This document shows positions 1 to 13,248 of a DNA stretch of 64,000 nucleotides, one piece after another; positions within the stretch are counted from its first letter, which is position 1, and each line of letters opens with the position of its first letter. Position numbers and translations under genes: made by a program. The stretch comes from Syncephalis plumigaleata (Eukaryota > Zoopagomycota > Zoopagomycetes > Zoopagales > Piptocephalidaceae), in the NCBI GenBank assembly GCA_025201365.1, contig JAIXMF010000028.1, forward strand, positions 19,914-83,913, given 5' to 3'. Under the pieces are notes generated by a model. The model worked only from the letters and a program-made list of their open reading frames with translations, was not told where the DNA came from and searched no databases.

Positions 1-187
1 TGTTGTACTCTTCATTTTCTTTTATCACTTCTTACGCTTACGTTCTTATATCGTAGTCTATTGATAAAAGAACACAAAACAATAACAACGACTCCCTTTC
101 GCTTTACTTTTTCTTCTTTTTTCTTTGGTAACGATATTCTAACTATTAGCATTGCTGCTACTGCTACTACCCCTTTCTTTACTGATT

Positions 188-1556
188 ATGACACGTTCTA
201 TTTACTTGTTGCCCCTTGGCATTACTATGCTACTACTCTTGGTAGCTAATGGACAAGCGAGCAATGTGCCTGTGCTTGTTAGAAGACGTAAGTTGACAAA
301 CTAGATATTTATATGTAAAATGTATACTGATGACATCATTTATTTAGATGGTAATCACGGACATAGTCATGGTGGTCATAGCCATGCTAGCGCAGAGGCT
401 GAAGAGGGACATGCACACGGTGCATCCGGTGAATGTGGTGCCCGACTCGATCTCGATAACTACAACGAGCCATTGCACATTGCCTCTATATTCATTATAT
501 TGGCTGCCAGTGCTGTCGGTGTATTCGGTGCACTGATTGCCGGTCGTGTTAAGCGATTGAACGTGCATGAACATGTACTCAATACGTTCAAACACTTTGG
601 TACTGGTGTCATTCTAGCCACCGGTTTCGTTCATATGTTGCCCGAGGCCATTGAAGCACTATCCGACGAGTGTCTATCAAGCTTTAATGCCAATTTCAGT
701 ACTTGGGGTCCATTCTTTACTATGGTGGCCGTACTCGTACTGCAACTCATTGAGTTTATGGCCGGTGAACAATCTCGACGATCCATCTCCTCGCATGATG
801 GCCATCATCATTCGCATAAAGGATCTAGTGAACACAAACTTCCCTCTCGCAACATCGTAATTCCAATGCAGGTTCTGATGCCACACCCACCACTGTCGTC
901 GATAATGCCGCTGCTGTACAAGAAACAAGCCACGTAGATGGACATCAACATGCTAATGATGAATTGCACGATCATCACGGACATCAACACGCACACAACC
1001 ATGCCGATGGACGTGGACACGCATGTCATGACGTGGCCATGCTACTTGATAAGGACGCGCAATTACGTATCTCCACGTATATTCTCGAGTTGGGTATCGC
1101 TTTACACTCGATTCTCATTGGCATCACACTGGGTGTGACGAGTGGTTCCTCTTATGTACCCTCTTAGTGGCCATCGTGTTCCATCAATTCTTTGAAGGTG
1201 TCGCGCTTGGTTCGCGTATCGCCGAGATCACCTCGAGCAAGCAACATGGTGATGGTGGCAAGATGGCCTATATACTCGCTAGTATCTTTGCTTTGATCAC
1301 ACCCATTGGTATGGCAATTGGTATGGGTATACGTACGTCGTATAGTCCACGATCACCATCAGCCTTGCTCATTCGTGGTATATTCGACGCGTTCTCTGCC
1401 GGTGTACTCATCTACATGGCATTGGTCAATTTGATTGCCGAGGAATTCACGAACTGCCGTAAATTCCATCAGCGTACCTGGCGCATTAAAGTGCTCTACT
1501 TTGCGTCGCTATACCTTGGTACAGCAGCCATGTCTGTCATTGGAACATGGGCCTAA
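188..1556 (+). CDS. ZIP-family zinc/iron transporter (frame-broken)
   Basis: A plasma-membrane or endomembrane importer of zinc or iron of the ZIP family. The ATG at 188 opens a hydrophobic signal-like segment. A 60-nt intron (288-347, GTAAGT...TTAG) then joins to a His-rich stretch with repeated HGHSHGGHSH. Transmembrane segments follow, including the family hallmark region FKHFGTGVILATGFVHMLPEA. A second His-rich loop (about 790-1040) precedes the C-terminal half, which carries the metal-site helices LHSILIGITLGV and VAIVFHQFFEGVALGSR. The stop is at 1554. Two single-base frame breaks are needed to read it through: one in the variable loop near 860-885 and one near 1150 (YV then TLLVAIVF). 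Such isolated breaks in a conserved gene suggest assembly indels or recent decay. The family call is firm; metal specificity cannot be told. Confidence 0.92.
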
Positions 1557-2702
1557 TTCCCTATCCTTATCCTTATGATTATTATCATTTATCCAAAATC
1601 TATACTCTACTCTACTTTACTCTACTCTACTATGCTATGCTATGTGTATATTGCAGAAAGTTTAGTGAAAGATACTTCAAAACAAAACAAAAATTGCTTA
1701 TTTGTTTGCTACTTTTTATATTTATTAATAAATATTCATTGAATAACTCTCTACTATATTATTATTATTATTATTGTAACATGTAATGGAATACAGATAT
1801 TTACACGATGTATACATGACAATTGGTAAGATCAATTCATTAACATTATGCATAGAGTTCAATCAGTATTTAATAATAATTACTGCATTAATTTCGCATT
1901 CTCTTCTGCAAATTGCTGTCCTACTCGTTCAGAATGACGAAGGAACTTTGTAATACACCGTTCAATGCAAGTATTCTATATCACATCCATAATGGAATAG
2001 TGTTAACATAACTAGTATCCATGTAGTCTACGAGCAATTTCCTATGACATACCTCTTTAGAGCTAACTGCTTTTGACGTGAAATCATCAACGCAATCTAT
2101 AAAGCAACGCTCGACTAAGCTGCTATACATACGCACAAAGTCTTTCATCTAATCAGTGCAGCATTGATTGGTTATTGCTTATTCGTATAATCAACGCGAT
2201 TGACTCTCATAGACTTGCCTGTTTACGCTCCACCAACTGTTCCATATGGCGTCGTTCTGCGTCGTTCAAATTGCTGAAATCCATATTGTTCGATATGCGT
2301 AATCAATATAGTTGACGATAACAATAATAGTAGTAATAATAGAGATCGACACAGAATTCGATTAGAATAAACGAGAAAGACTATGCTCAGTAGTGTAAGC
2401 AACAGTTGTAACGCGATAGAATGGCACGGATGATGATATTCCTTCATTTTTTCTTACTCTTTTTTCGATCAACTCTACTTTACCTCTAAATGTGCACTAT
2501 ACTCGATGCATCATTGATATTGACGTCAATTGTATACCTCGTGACTGTTGACGACGACAACGACAATAATAATAATGGCAATGATAGGAGAGAGAATGGT
2601 AGAGCACTTGGCACAAATACAAACACACGCACGCATTCACTCATACTGCTGCATATCAAGTCGCTTTTCTCTTTTCTTTCCCTATTTCACCATACGTTAA
2701 TC
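1557..2702. other. Intergenic, AT-rich, no gene seen
   Basis: About 1.1 kb with short TAT/TAC simple repeats near 1600-1775 and 2330-2345. Open frames here are short, lack family features and are not supported as genes. The last 300 bases presumably hold the promoter and 5' leader of the downstream TBC gene. Confidence 0.5.
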
Positions 2703-5700
2703 ATGGCAACGACACCTACGTCGCCTAGTGAACGGTCTCTATCGCAGGCAAGTATAAAAGCCGAGGCAAGTGTAACGTTGTACTCCTTGGTATACTTACC
2801 CTGTCAAACTATGAATGCCTACGCATATAGTCTTCGATTACTTCTTATAAAGGAGGACAAGTCCAATTGTTACATTGCAAAAGTAAAGTCTACGTTAAAC
2901 GCTCGATAGACGGCAATAACGTGCAGAACGGCTACTTGACATTATTCGAGAAACCTGTAAGTAATATGAGGTATTGGCATACACAATGTGCATATAGTCG
3001 TCAATACTCATGAATCGATGATAGCATATAGGCCAGCGTTACATAGCATGGGTGCCTGACACGGCCATTCCGCATGATGAACTCGATACGTATATACGCG
3101 TTGACACGTCTATCGATGAGCCATTGAACGTTTCCATGACGCCAACCTCACTATTGCCAGCATGGAAGGACAACGCCTATGATCAGCCAGCCTCGGATAC
3201 ACTAGGAGAGGGCAACGACAACGACAATGGCGATGATGGCATGTGTAGTCGATTGGATGCCGTACGGTCCATTAAGCTATACCCGCCTAGTCTAACCCAA
3301 TGGGATGGTTCTATGGTGATCATACTGAGAAATGGCATCACTTGGCATCAATTATGGTTCTACGACGAAGAGAGTCATAACCTTATCGCATCTATGTCAT
3401 CATCATCATCGTTGTCGCCGAGTAAAGAGAAGCAAGAGGAAGAGGGTGCGGGAACGATGCATTTACTAGATGATAAACTGCAATGGGGTGGCGAGAATGT
3501 TATTTGTTGGCTTACTCAACTCATACAAGTGATACAGTATGTATTAATACATAGATAGATAGACACTAGTAATACTAATGACAATGCTGCATAGATCACC
3601 ACGCGATCCATGTTTATTTATTGTGAATCCAACGGCTGAAGATGAATTAGAATTTGGACTAGAAATCAATGAGGAGAGTCTCGATGAGAAGAGAAAGCAT
3701 ATTAGTGAACAAACGCCGCCAAATGGTATTGCTGCTGATCCAATGGTTAATGTAAATATATACATTTATATATATTGTATACGACTAACTATTACGTATG
3801 ATATGATTGTAGAAAATAAAAGATATACGATGGAATGTATTGGCTCAACTTGCAAAGGTTACTCATCTGACACGTACCGTAACAGGTAACTGAATAGTAA
3901 TCAATAGCGGCGATTAATACTGATCATGATGCTTATTAGGTCGCATGTTTGAATTACCAGCGTTGCGTCCATTTTCATCTTATATTCCAGATGTACTTAG
4001 AAATCCACATCAAGATGAACTCATTACAGATATATGCAATGACTACTCACTCGCTAGTGTCTATCTGGCTAAATGGGCATCTGGTATAACAGAGTATCAC
4101 GAGCAGTTACCGGGTGAGGGAAGAAGTGACGAGCGAGCCAATGGAGATGAACGAGAACAGATGGAAATGAGTCAATGGCGCTTGGAACAAACTGAATTAG
4201 GTCCTGCATTTGAAGTATTAAATGTAAGCAACTATCCTATGTATATATATCGTAGCATGATACTAATAATCGATCCATTAGACGGTAGCTGATGCACCTT
4301 CATTCGCAGTTCATCGCATCTCACCACTTACCAGTGAACAATGGCATCAATGGAGTAACGAGTACGGTGCACTTACCGTGGATGTCAATGTAATCAAGAA
4401 GACAATCTTCTCGGGTGTAAGTGATAACGAGCGTGTACATGATCGAATGGTTGAACATCATTTATTAACAAATCAATATAGGGTATAGAACCAGAACTAC
4501 GTCCTATTGTATGGCCTTTCTTACTGGTATATTCCCATGGCATAGTACAGCAGAGGAACGAGCACAGATAATGACAATAATGAGTCAGTAGTAAATAGTA
4601 ATAATACAATGAAATCAACTCATATCCTATTTATTTAGAAAATCATATCAAGAATTGAAAGCAAAATGGCAACATCAGAAGCGAAAACAACCACCGATTA
4701 TATTGAACAATCCCATCGTATTGGTGAGTATGCATCTCAATATACTAATAATAATAATAACTAACCAATTAATCTACTATAGAAAAGGATGTACTACGCA
4801 CTGATCGACAATTACCATCTATGCCAATCTACGTAAATCTGGCAATAACGCATCAGCAGGATGCCTAGAGGGTAATCCAAATCTATCAGCACTAGAATCA
4901 TTCTTATGACATACAATTATTACAATGTCGGTCATGGTAATATTAGCGTCTATCTATTAGGATATGAGTATTCTATTAATCCATCATCGAATAGGTTACG
5001 TACAAGGAATGAGTGATTTGATATCACCTATCTATGAAGTATTACGCGATGAATCAATGGCATTCTGGTGTTTTGTCGCATTCATGACACGTATGGTAAG
5101 CACTACATGAATTACTATATCATTTGTATATTAATAATGATCTATTAGGAACGTAACTTTGCAACAGATCAAGTTGGTATGCGTCATCAACTTGTCGCAT
5201 TAGCACAATTGATTGAATTCATGAATCCACGTTTCTATAAACACTTAGGTAAGTATAGAATGCACTACTATTACTACTATCTAATAATAACAATGATGAT
5301 GATGATGATGATGATGATGCTAGAACGTACTGATTCACTTCATTTATTCTTTTGCTTTCGATGGCTGTTAATATGGTTCAAGCGTGAATTAAAATTCGAA
5401 GATTGTAAACGATTATGGGAGGCAAGTAGATTAATGAATAGATATACAATCATATTAACTATAGCTCTCATTGATCTACAGGTATTATGGACAGATTACT
5501 ATACTAAAGAATTCTCTATTTTCATTGCATTGTCTGTATTGAATCAACACGATACGGTGATTATGAACTTTCTAAAACGATTCGATGAAATACTAAAAGT
5601 AAGCTATACTATAATATGCATTACTATTACAAATGTATCAAGATACTAATACTAATACTAATACTAGTATGTTAATGATCTATCCGGTACTATTCATTTG

Positions 5701-5972
5701 GATAAAACATTAATTCGAGCGGAAACACTTTATTTGAAATTCGAGAAGGCCATTGATGTACTCGACAAACAAGGATCGATTATTATAAGTCGTCATGAAC
5801 CATTACCGCAGATACATCCGAGTTATCTGCTTCTATTGTGGATGTACAAGCATCTTCAGCATCGCCTAGAATATCGGGTGAGTGGGTGAATGCCTCATCC
5901 ACTACTATGGCATCAATGTACACTGTAACAGATGAACTACGATCTCTACTAGGCGATAAACATACAGACTAG
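2703..5972 (+). CDS. GYP7: Gyp7/TBC1D15-like Rab GTPase-activating protein
   Basis: A GTPase-activating protein for Rab GTPases in endosome/vacuole trafficking. ATG 2703 starts a short linker. Next come Gyp7 N-terminal domain segments (VYVKRSIDGNNVQNGYLTLF, YIAWVPD, then a region ending RWNVLAQLAKVTHLTR). The TBC domain starts near 4485 (GIEPELRPIVWPFLL). Both catalytic fingers are present: the arginine finger in IEKDVLRTDR (exons near 4730 and 4785) and the glutamine finger in GYVQGMSDL (about 4995). The gene has roughly a dozen introns of 45-100 nt, one with a GC donor after WEA-coding sequence at 5428. Near 5820 the frame must shift by one base to reach the C-terminal tail ending ELRSLLGDK and the stop at 5970. 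Family confidence is high; exact exon borders in 4540-4950 are less certain. Confidence 0.9.
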
Positions 5973-6178
5973 TCAGTAGGATGTCGTTGATGTATAGCAA
6001 AATATTATATCTCTCTTATATGCAATGAACACTATTAGTATACTATTATAATCGTATTATATAACATGACTGATGAACATGATAATGAAAGATAATCCAT
6101 TTCTAAATCACTCACTCTCCTCTCCTCTCTTTCTTCTATTATTACTCTATTTAGTATTTTATTGTTTGTATACACTCT

Positions 6179-6618
6179 ATGCGCAATCACGTTGTCATTG
6201 CGCTTATTTGTTTCCTTATAGGCTACGGCAGTAGTCAGATTTCACTATTCTCTCAAGTGTATCAACTGGCCGTTGAACTTATTACTGCTGATAATAAGGT
6301 ATTGTTATCACTGTTGTTGTTGTTGTTGTTGTTTGAATAGCATAGTGATATGAACACGCGTATATATCTATATATCTATATATGTTAGACAATTATCGTT
6401 CAAGCATTCCTAGGACTATCTGCCGTATTTGCTATTATATTCCTGCCTGCCTGGCACGTAGCAGGTATTGAGGCTGATCGTGTAAGTTACTTGTTAGATA
6501 TGTCTTTGTATGCATACACGCTAATTATGTGATGACTATATGAACTGATTATAGACGGACGTCGACTATACACATCGTTCTTCGGCACGTGAACAATTAC
6601 GTCGACGTGGTAGTTTCT
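6179..6618 (+). CDS. Small membrane protein, unknown
   Basis: A compact three-exon gene. ATG 6179 gives MRNHVVIALICFLIGYGSSQ. After an intron (about 6299-6389) comes a second hydrophobic stretch (FLGLSAVFAIIFLPAWHVAG), then an intron of about 70 nt and a basic tail ending LRRRGSF and a stop. The product is about 80 residues with two hydrophobic segments and a positively charged C-terminus, so an ER or organelle membrane protein is likely. It lies only about 45 bases upstream of the Gpi1 start in the same direction. I do not recognise the family. Confidence 0.6.
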
Positions 6619-6662
6619 AGTGAACTACTTTGATCTCGACTAGTATATATATAATAGATAAT

Positions 6663-9600
6663 ATGTCAGCAGGTGAAGCAGTATCTAAAATATACTGGCC
6701 TGCTCATTTATGTGCTCATGGCATTCAATCGGGCTTCCTTATCGGTTGGAATGTACGTAGTTTCACCGCTTGTGTGGCAGCTATTGTACCTGATACACAG
6801 GTAAGTTAACTAGCATTTGCTCTATCTAGTCTATCTAATAAGTGTATAGATATCACAGGTGGAACGTGTATTAGATAGCATAGCTTATTCTACCGATATG
6901 TCCATCGTGGAAATGAATGCTCGTTGTGGTGTATCACCGGTTATTCTAGGTATATGCACGAATCAACTACAACAGAATACAGAAGCAGATCAGCGATTTA
7001 TCTCTAGTGGTATGTAGTAGTACTTGTATCATAATAGCAACTATATCTAGTAATATGAACGATAATAGAAACGTTAAAGTTCCAACAGAATGCTAATCTA
7101 TGGATTACTGTACATATGACACGACAACACTTGCCAATACTTAGGTAAGAAGCAAGCTTAGCTTATATACATGTTATGATATCATACTAACATATTGCTT
7201 ATGTATTAGATCAGTACATTGTTGTGGATTACGTTTTCGTAATGTTTGTTCAGAAATCATTTTGTATGATCGTCCTAATTATCGACGTATGCAACGACTT
7301 GCCTATTCATTGCCTGTCAGTAGTTTGGATACGGCTGCCGGTGACGCTAATGAAATATCACGAGTGGGGTCATTGCATAAACGGAAGAAACAAGCACAAA
7401 AGTTGTCACTACATGGTAGACGATCTTCAATTGCTGATACAGCATCATTTAGTGGGAATGACTTGGAAACGATACTATGTCAGGTAATCATCTATTAGAG
7501 GAGGAGAATGATGATGATGATACTCATCGATCAAGTACTAGATGAATGTTGCCGATCGATTTGAAGCTGAACTATTATCGCGCGGATTACCCTGTTCTGT
7601 CGCGGATGTGGAAAAGAGTGCCACACATTTACTATTACAAATGACATGGCAAATGATAAAGACAAAGATGCAATGGTTGGGACATATTATTGGCACGATA
7701 TGGGAACGTATCCATCCAGTATGGAGAATGGTGGCCTATGTCATGGCGCTTACCGTATTTCAATTACGTATTCTAACCGAGGTCATTCTTGTGATCATTG
7801 CATGGCGACCACACGCGAATAGTCCATGTTTACGTGATCTATCAATTACCGGTAATTATATAACAAGGCTTATGTCATTGTTACTAGTGCTCATTTGCTA
7901 ATAGTGTATTGATTATAATCTAGTGCGACAAATTGATCTACGCTTAAGATTGTTTAGTTCATGGCCGCGTGCCATGTTATCCATCTCACGTGATCGTAAA
8001 TCATCCTACTTGGATCATGGTGCATATAATCGGTAGGATATCGATAAACTAGTATTTGTAAATGTATACACGCTCACCTGTATCTTATTATATAGTTTCT
8101 ATAATGGTGTATGGTTGGTGGCCAATGATATCATATTTGGACTTGCATTAGGTTCATTTCTATTACAGAATTCCGAGCTATTGGACAATTATGTGGCAAT
8201 CTCCTAGAAGTAAGTGAATTGCAAATGAGCTATCATAACTAGTTTAACATCTAGTAGAAATACTCCATTAGTACCATTGATACTACCATTGAGTGGTTGA
8301 AAGGATGGCCAGCCGGTCTAAAACTAAATAGTGAACTCGATTATTTCCTTGGTGATATGTTCCTGTGGATGTTACACATATGGTCAGGTAATGTAAATGA
8401 TGTTATACAGATATGTGTAGATATGTATTCATTATTTGGTAATAGAGGTACTACTTGTTGTCAAACCTGCACTACCAAGTATGGTATCTGTTATTGGTGC
8501 CATGGGTCTAGTAGGTGGATCAATGATGGTGTCGCTAGCCATCGATATCATGTCATTGCTCACCCTACACGTCTACTGGTTCTACGTGGGTGCAGCTCGT
8601 ATTTATCATTGGCAACTCATGATTCTACGCTCGCTATTCAATCTATTCCGTGGTAAAAAGCGCAATGTACTACGTCATCGTATTGACTCACATAACTACG
8701 ACTTGGATCAATTGCTTGTTGGTACTATTCTATTCACGCTGCTTGCTTTTCTATTCCCTACGGTGGCTGTTTACTATGCTACCTTCTGTGCTGTAAGCAT
8801 TATATAATATATATATAGTCATACATAGACAATTAACAATACTAATGATCTAGAGTCGTGTTATTATCATGGGATTTCGTGCGGTGTGCGAGCTATTCCT
8901 TGCTCTATTCAATCATTTCCCATTATTTCTCGTAATGTTACGTATTAAAGATCCAGCTCGACTACCAGGCAAGTATAGTAGATGACATCATAGTAATCAT
9001 TTATTGATTGTTATAACAATACTCTAGGTGGATTACGCTTAGAGTTATGTCCGATGGATCGATTTGCTTCATCGTCCAACTCATTTAAACGATTCCTTTC
9101 ACGATTCAGTGCTAGTAGTGATGGAGGTATTGAGGAAATATCCACCTCCATCGGTAGTACTAGTACAGGACATGGACATGACTCTATTACACATATACGT
9201 GCTGCATCGGATATCATAGACGATGACCGATCATTGTCGGCTAAATCCACTCGTCGACCACATCGTTCGGCGTGAGTGCAACTTATATTTATTTAAAGGT
9301 AAGTGAAACAGTAGTAGCAAGTAAATGATTAACAATGTATTTATTATCATTATTGTAATAGAATTCACCGATATCCTATGGTGCATTAGTGGTTAACTTC
9401 CTTACTCTATGGCGTCGCATTATTGGCCATTATTTCTCGCGTAAAACGGCAGTTTGCATTCTTACAGGTGAACCAATTCTATCAGCTCAAGAATTACCGG
9501 TAAGTTAATAAGGATGATGACATGAATGAATTGTAATCTCACTCTTATGTATATGTATGTGTATATAGTTCTCACATACATCTAAACCACGGTAAGTTAC

Positions 9601-9713
9601 ATTTATTAATGCAATAGATCATTGTCTAACAAATCAATAGGGAAACATTAAAGGATCACTGGGAGATATTACGACGCTTAGCAGGTATCGATTCATTACC
9701 GACTACATCGTGA
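6663..9713 (+). CDS. GPI1: Gpi1/PIG-Q, GPI-GlcNAc transferase subunit
   Basis: A subunit of the ER complex that adds GlcNAc to phosphatidylinositol, the first step of GPI-anchor synthesis. ATG 6663 gives a short N-terminal part with SGFLIGWNVRSFTACVAAIV. The diagnostic Gpi1 core is at 8297-8400 (GWPAGLKLNSELDYFLGDMF) and is followed by multiple transmembrane segments. The family signature DLDQLLVGTILFTLLAFLFP is near 8700, and a conserved C-terminal module with FPLFLVMLRIKDP is near 8920-8970. About twelve short introns interrupt it and the stop is at 9711. A Ser-rich insert (9050-9270) and a basic loop (7360-7440) are probably lineage-specific. The two GPI-anchor-type proteins at 55.6-57.9 kb would be clients of this pathway. 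Confidence 0.93.
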
Positions 9714-10269
9714 TTATTCATTATTGTTTATTACTGAATACAATTAATAAATACTAGTAGTTTAGTGTATTTATGTAACACGATATCATTAGAATATGTA
9801 GAACATACAAGATTATGTTATCATTCTTCATAGTGTAAATGAAAGATATATTGGTAATGCTAAACAATTGTAAGGAAATTGAACAAGCAATACGATATAC
9901 GGAATACAGAGATGTTCTCTTTACCACGCCTAATTGACTCATTGTACTCGAGTATGCTTTCATGGAATAACAAATTGGTGATCACAAGATGATCAGTAAA
10001 GATGAACAAGAGATTGTGATGCCATTTTAGATGATCATAAATAATAGGTACCTTAATGGTAAATGTACTAAATGAGAATGTTCCATGCATCAACGACTGT
10101 ACTGACCATGATGAAGTATACAATAAGCAAAGCGTTGCATATGTCCCATTTAGATTGAGGATGCTATGCGTCTTATTGATCAACTTAGTATAAATAAAGA
10201 TATTAATATTCCAGGAAGAAGCAAGTAAATATGCATACGTATTATCATCTGCTTTTTTGTATTCAACAT
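9714..10269. other. Intergenic, no gene seen
   Basis: Short AT-rich spacer between Gpi1 and the F-box-like relic. Frames on both strands are short and show no recognisable features. Confidence 0.4.
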
Positions 10270-11914
10270 GTCCTTAAATGACACGAGTATGGTTCTAGCA
10301 ATCCTGATAGGTTACCAGGATTACTGGATAAGCTTACACATTGGTGTGGAATTATTTATTAAGCACTTTGGATGCTGCTGAACTGACACGTCTGAGCACT
10401 TGTTGTTGCTTATTAAGGAATGAAATACAAAATAATCACATCCTATGGAAGAACAAGTATAAAGACCGCTTTCTATCCGGCGTATACGATAAACATGAAT
10501 GGGATTTTGTACTATGGTGTGCTCGAACTGACAAGAATAACGCGGTAAATTCAATGAAAAGAACCGAAGTATAGCAAATCTAGACTGGTACAATATATAT
10601 CGACGACGCGTAATCACCGAGTATAACTGGCGATTCGGTTATGCTAACACCACTCGCATTGACTTGCACCCTAGAAGAGGTGGCTATTCGCGGAAATGAA
10701 TGATAACACCGCTACAGGAGCCGTATTGTCTGGACATTGTTATGGCGATGGTTCAATCGTTTACTCACCTATAATCTGGAATATCCTGGCCATTCGGATC
10801 TTAGAAGAAATAGGAACACTCGAGAGTGCACGCTATCGAATATGGACAATGTCGTCGTATGGGATAAAGATGACAATGGTGGACAGCGTGTCTACTCGCA
10901 ATTCCCCGTCATGAGTGATATTATATCATGTTAGTATACAACTTGAATGCATCAAATGACGTTGCGAGATACATACTCGTGGATATCCGAATATTCTGGG
11001 CAAGGTTCATGTTGCGCCGTATACGCTAGTCGATGCGATTGAAGGGAAATGGGCATTGCTATATAGTGTGGTCGACAAGAGTACAAATGAAATATCGTTA
11101 GAACCAGTTGGATCATCCCCGTATGATAGTAAGTAAAGGGAGAGCGGTATAATAAGCAATACTAACACGCGCGCTATTAATGGATGCAGCATACCGCACT
11201 AATATCACCGTGGTGAATATGGAACTTACCACGGCGTGTCCTGGACGTATCGATGCTATTTGGGATGTTGCTTGCTTTTACGAAACAAAGGAGCACTCGG
11301 TAATTGTATACACGGCACGTATCAATAGGCAGGATAGCGATTACATGGAATGGGCATTATACCGCTTCTCTGATAGTGATCCAGTAAGACGAATACGCAA
11401 TGGATCTATACGATTGACCGGGATAGACACGCCAGCGCTATGTAGGCCCTATCCATTTGAAAAGACACGAATAATGATTGAAGTAGGCGAGATCAACTAC
11501 AACTATGTGTATGTCGTGCATAGTGTGGCGCTATCGGGTGAAAGTCGAATGCCGCAACACGCTACGTATATTTCCACCGAACGCATGCCTGATTCATTGC
11601 TGAAACTAGGCTTAATATACGATTATCCGCGTAGCATAACAATCTACAGCGATAAGTCATACGATAGCGAGAGGATGTTTCGTATTCGGGACACTGAACG
11701 ATATGATCATATCATAGGAGATTTATACGCAGTCACGGTGGAGGAACCTGACGAGTTTGCGGTCCATTTAGTAGACGTCAGCACAATGAAAAAACTAAGA
11801 AGATTGAATGATACGGACGAGTGTACCACTAAGGCCTATTACTCGATGACCGGTCTAATAACTTACGATAAAGGCGGTTGTAGAATGACTATGCATGAAT
11901 ATGGCGCGCTATAG
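10270..11914 (+). pseudogene. F-box-like protein paralogue, broken
   Basis: Diverged relative of the F-box-like genes at 34.7-36.3 kb and 46.1-47.7 kb. The F-box-like helix set is visible at 10341-10574 (LDAAELTRLSTCC, then ILWKNKYKDRFLSGVY and DFVLWCARTD), matching the same blocks in the other two copies. Just downstream WYNIYRRRVITEYNWRFGYAN appears in another frame. The C-terminal half is open at 11180-11914 with the shared motifs CPGRIDAIWDVACFYET, VYTARI and MEWALYRFSD. At least three frame changes separate these pieces, and no single splice model restores the reading frame. F-box proteins recruit substrates to SCF ubiquitin ligases; the C-terminal half is probably a beta-rich substrate-binding region, which is inference. 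Confidence 0.7.
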
Positions 11915-13248
11915 TCATATAGCAATGATTTGACGTAATAAATCGATCATTTCTTACGCTTATTTGATAATAGAAAAGAGCATGCCTACATGTTGCTTTA
12001 TTAATCTTGTATATAAATTACGATCATGTTATTTCTTCTACTTTTAAATGTATATATTCAAAGATGCTTAATAAAAAATATCTAGTTTATTTGTCTATTA
12101 CTAGCAATCAATAAGCACTAATACTAATTGACATGTTTGTTATTAGTGTCTAATGGCATTAATGATTTACTGATCCATTTCCAAGTATCCATTCATTGTT
12201 GCTTCCCTTTACTTCTTTACCGATGCTGCCTTCTTAGTATTAACTACATTCCACTTGTCAGTAAACAATACACGTCTACTTCCTCTTAACTATATGCTAG
12301 TTATTTCTTTTACTTTCCCAGTAATACGCGTCTTATTCGTGTCATTCACATTCCACTTCCTCTTTCACTTTAGCATACACATTCCCAATAGCAGCTATTC
12401 TGCCATACTATTGTTCTATTCTTTGTTTATTGCTTTCTGTTATTCTTTTTGCTTAGCGTCAGCCTTAACTCATCTCTTGTTCTATTCTGTTCATTCAGCT
12501 TAGTCTATTTATTTCAATACTGCTGCCCTATTTTGTTTTCTACTTCATTCGCAACCCTTTGCATACATATTCAATATTTTGCTCATTCCCGTGTTCATGT
12601 CTATTAACGATCAGCTGTTTATTTAGAAGGTAATTCAATAAAAGTATTCTACTCGGCAGTGAGTTCAAATAGCGTATATGCTATGGTATTAATGAGTCAG
12701 CAATCGTTGTCATTGCACGATGAATTCTCTGTTGATTAACTATTCTGCACAGATATAATGCGTGATTCATATGAACCGACTACAAGCGTGTAATCTACTA
12801 TTTAAACAGCTCTATTGCTTATATCATTATTCTTACTAAGACGCGCATTGACTAGTAGTACTATGAAGTATTCCATTAATGCATTGATCTTTGTAAACTG
12901 TCTGCCAACTCCTTACTCATACGCATATCGTACAGCTAAAAGCGAACAAATGGCGATAATAGTCCTACTGAGGTTCGTTAGCCGCATACTATGGAATTAA
13001 ATGACATAAGCTGACATTCTGACAATAATTGATGATGCACTAGTTACGCCGTAGCATAAGGTCTGTATCATTATTAATAGCGTGAAATAACTCGGCATAC
13101 TAATTGTGCCATACAATGCTCTTACTGTAAGATAGCGTATGATTAATATACAATGGTATGCGATATTAAGCATGTGAATGCATTAGCAATAGTGCATGTA
13201 TAGATTGTATATTAGTTCACATCATCGTCATCATTGCCGAGTAGAATC
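11915..13248. other. Intergenic with dispersed repeat
   Basis: No gene is supported here. Positions of about 12060-12500 hold copy 1 of a dispersed repeat described separately. The remainder is AT-rich sequence lacking coding character. Confidence 0.5.
12060..12500 (+). repeat. Dispersed repeat, copy 1
   Basis: Pyrimidine-rich repeat that recurs at about 21220-21740 (same strand) and, reverse-complemented, at about 26110-26945. Shared blocks include GTGTCAACTACATTCCACTTG-like and CTATATGCTAGTTATTTCTT-like strings. Within a copy, the module ACACGTCTTCTTCGTGTCAA plus the sequence that follows it repeats imperfectly two to four times. No open frame is conserved between copies, so a non-autonomous or satellite-like element is likely. 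Confidence 0.7.
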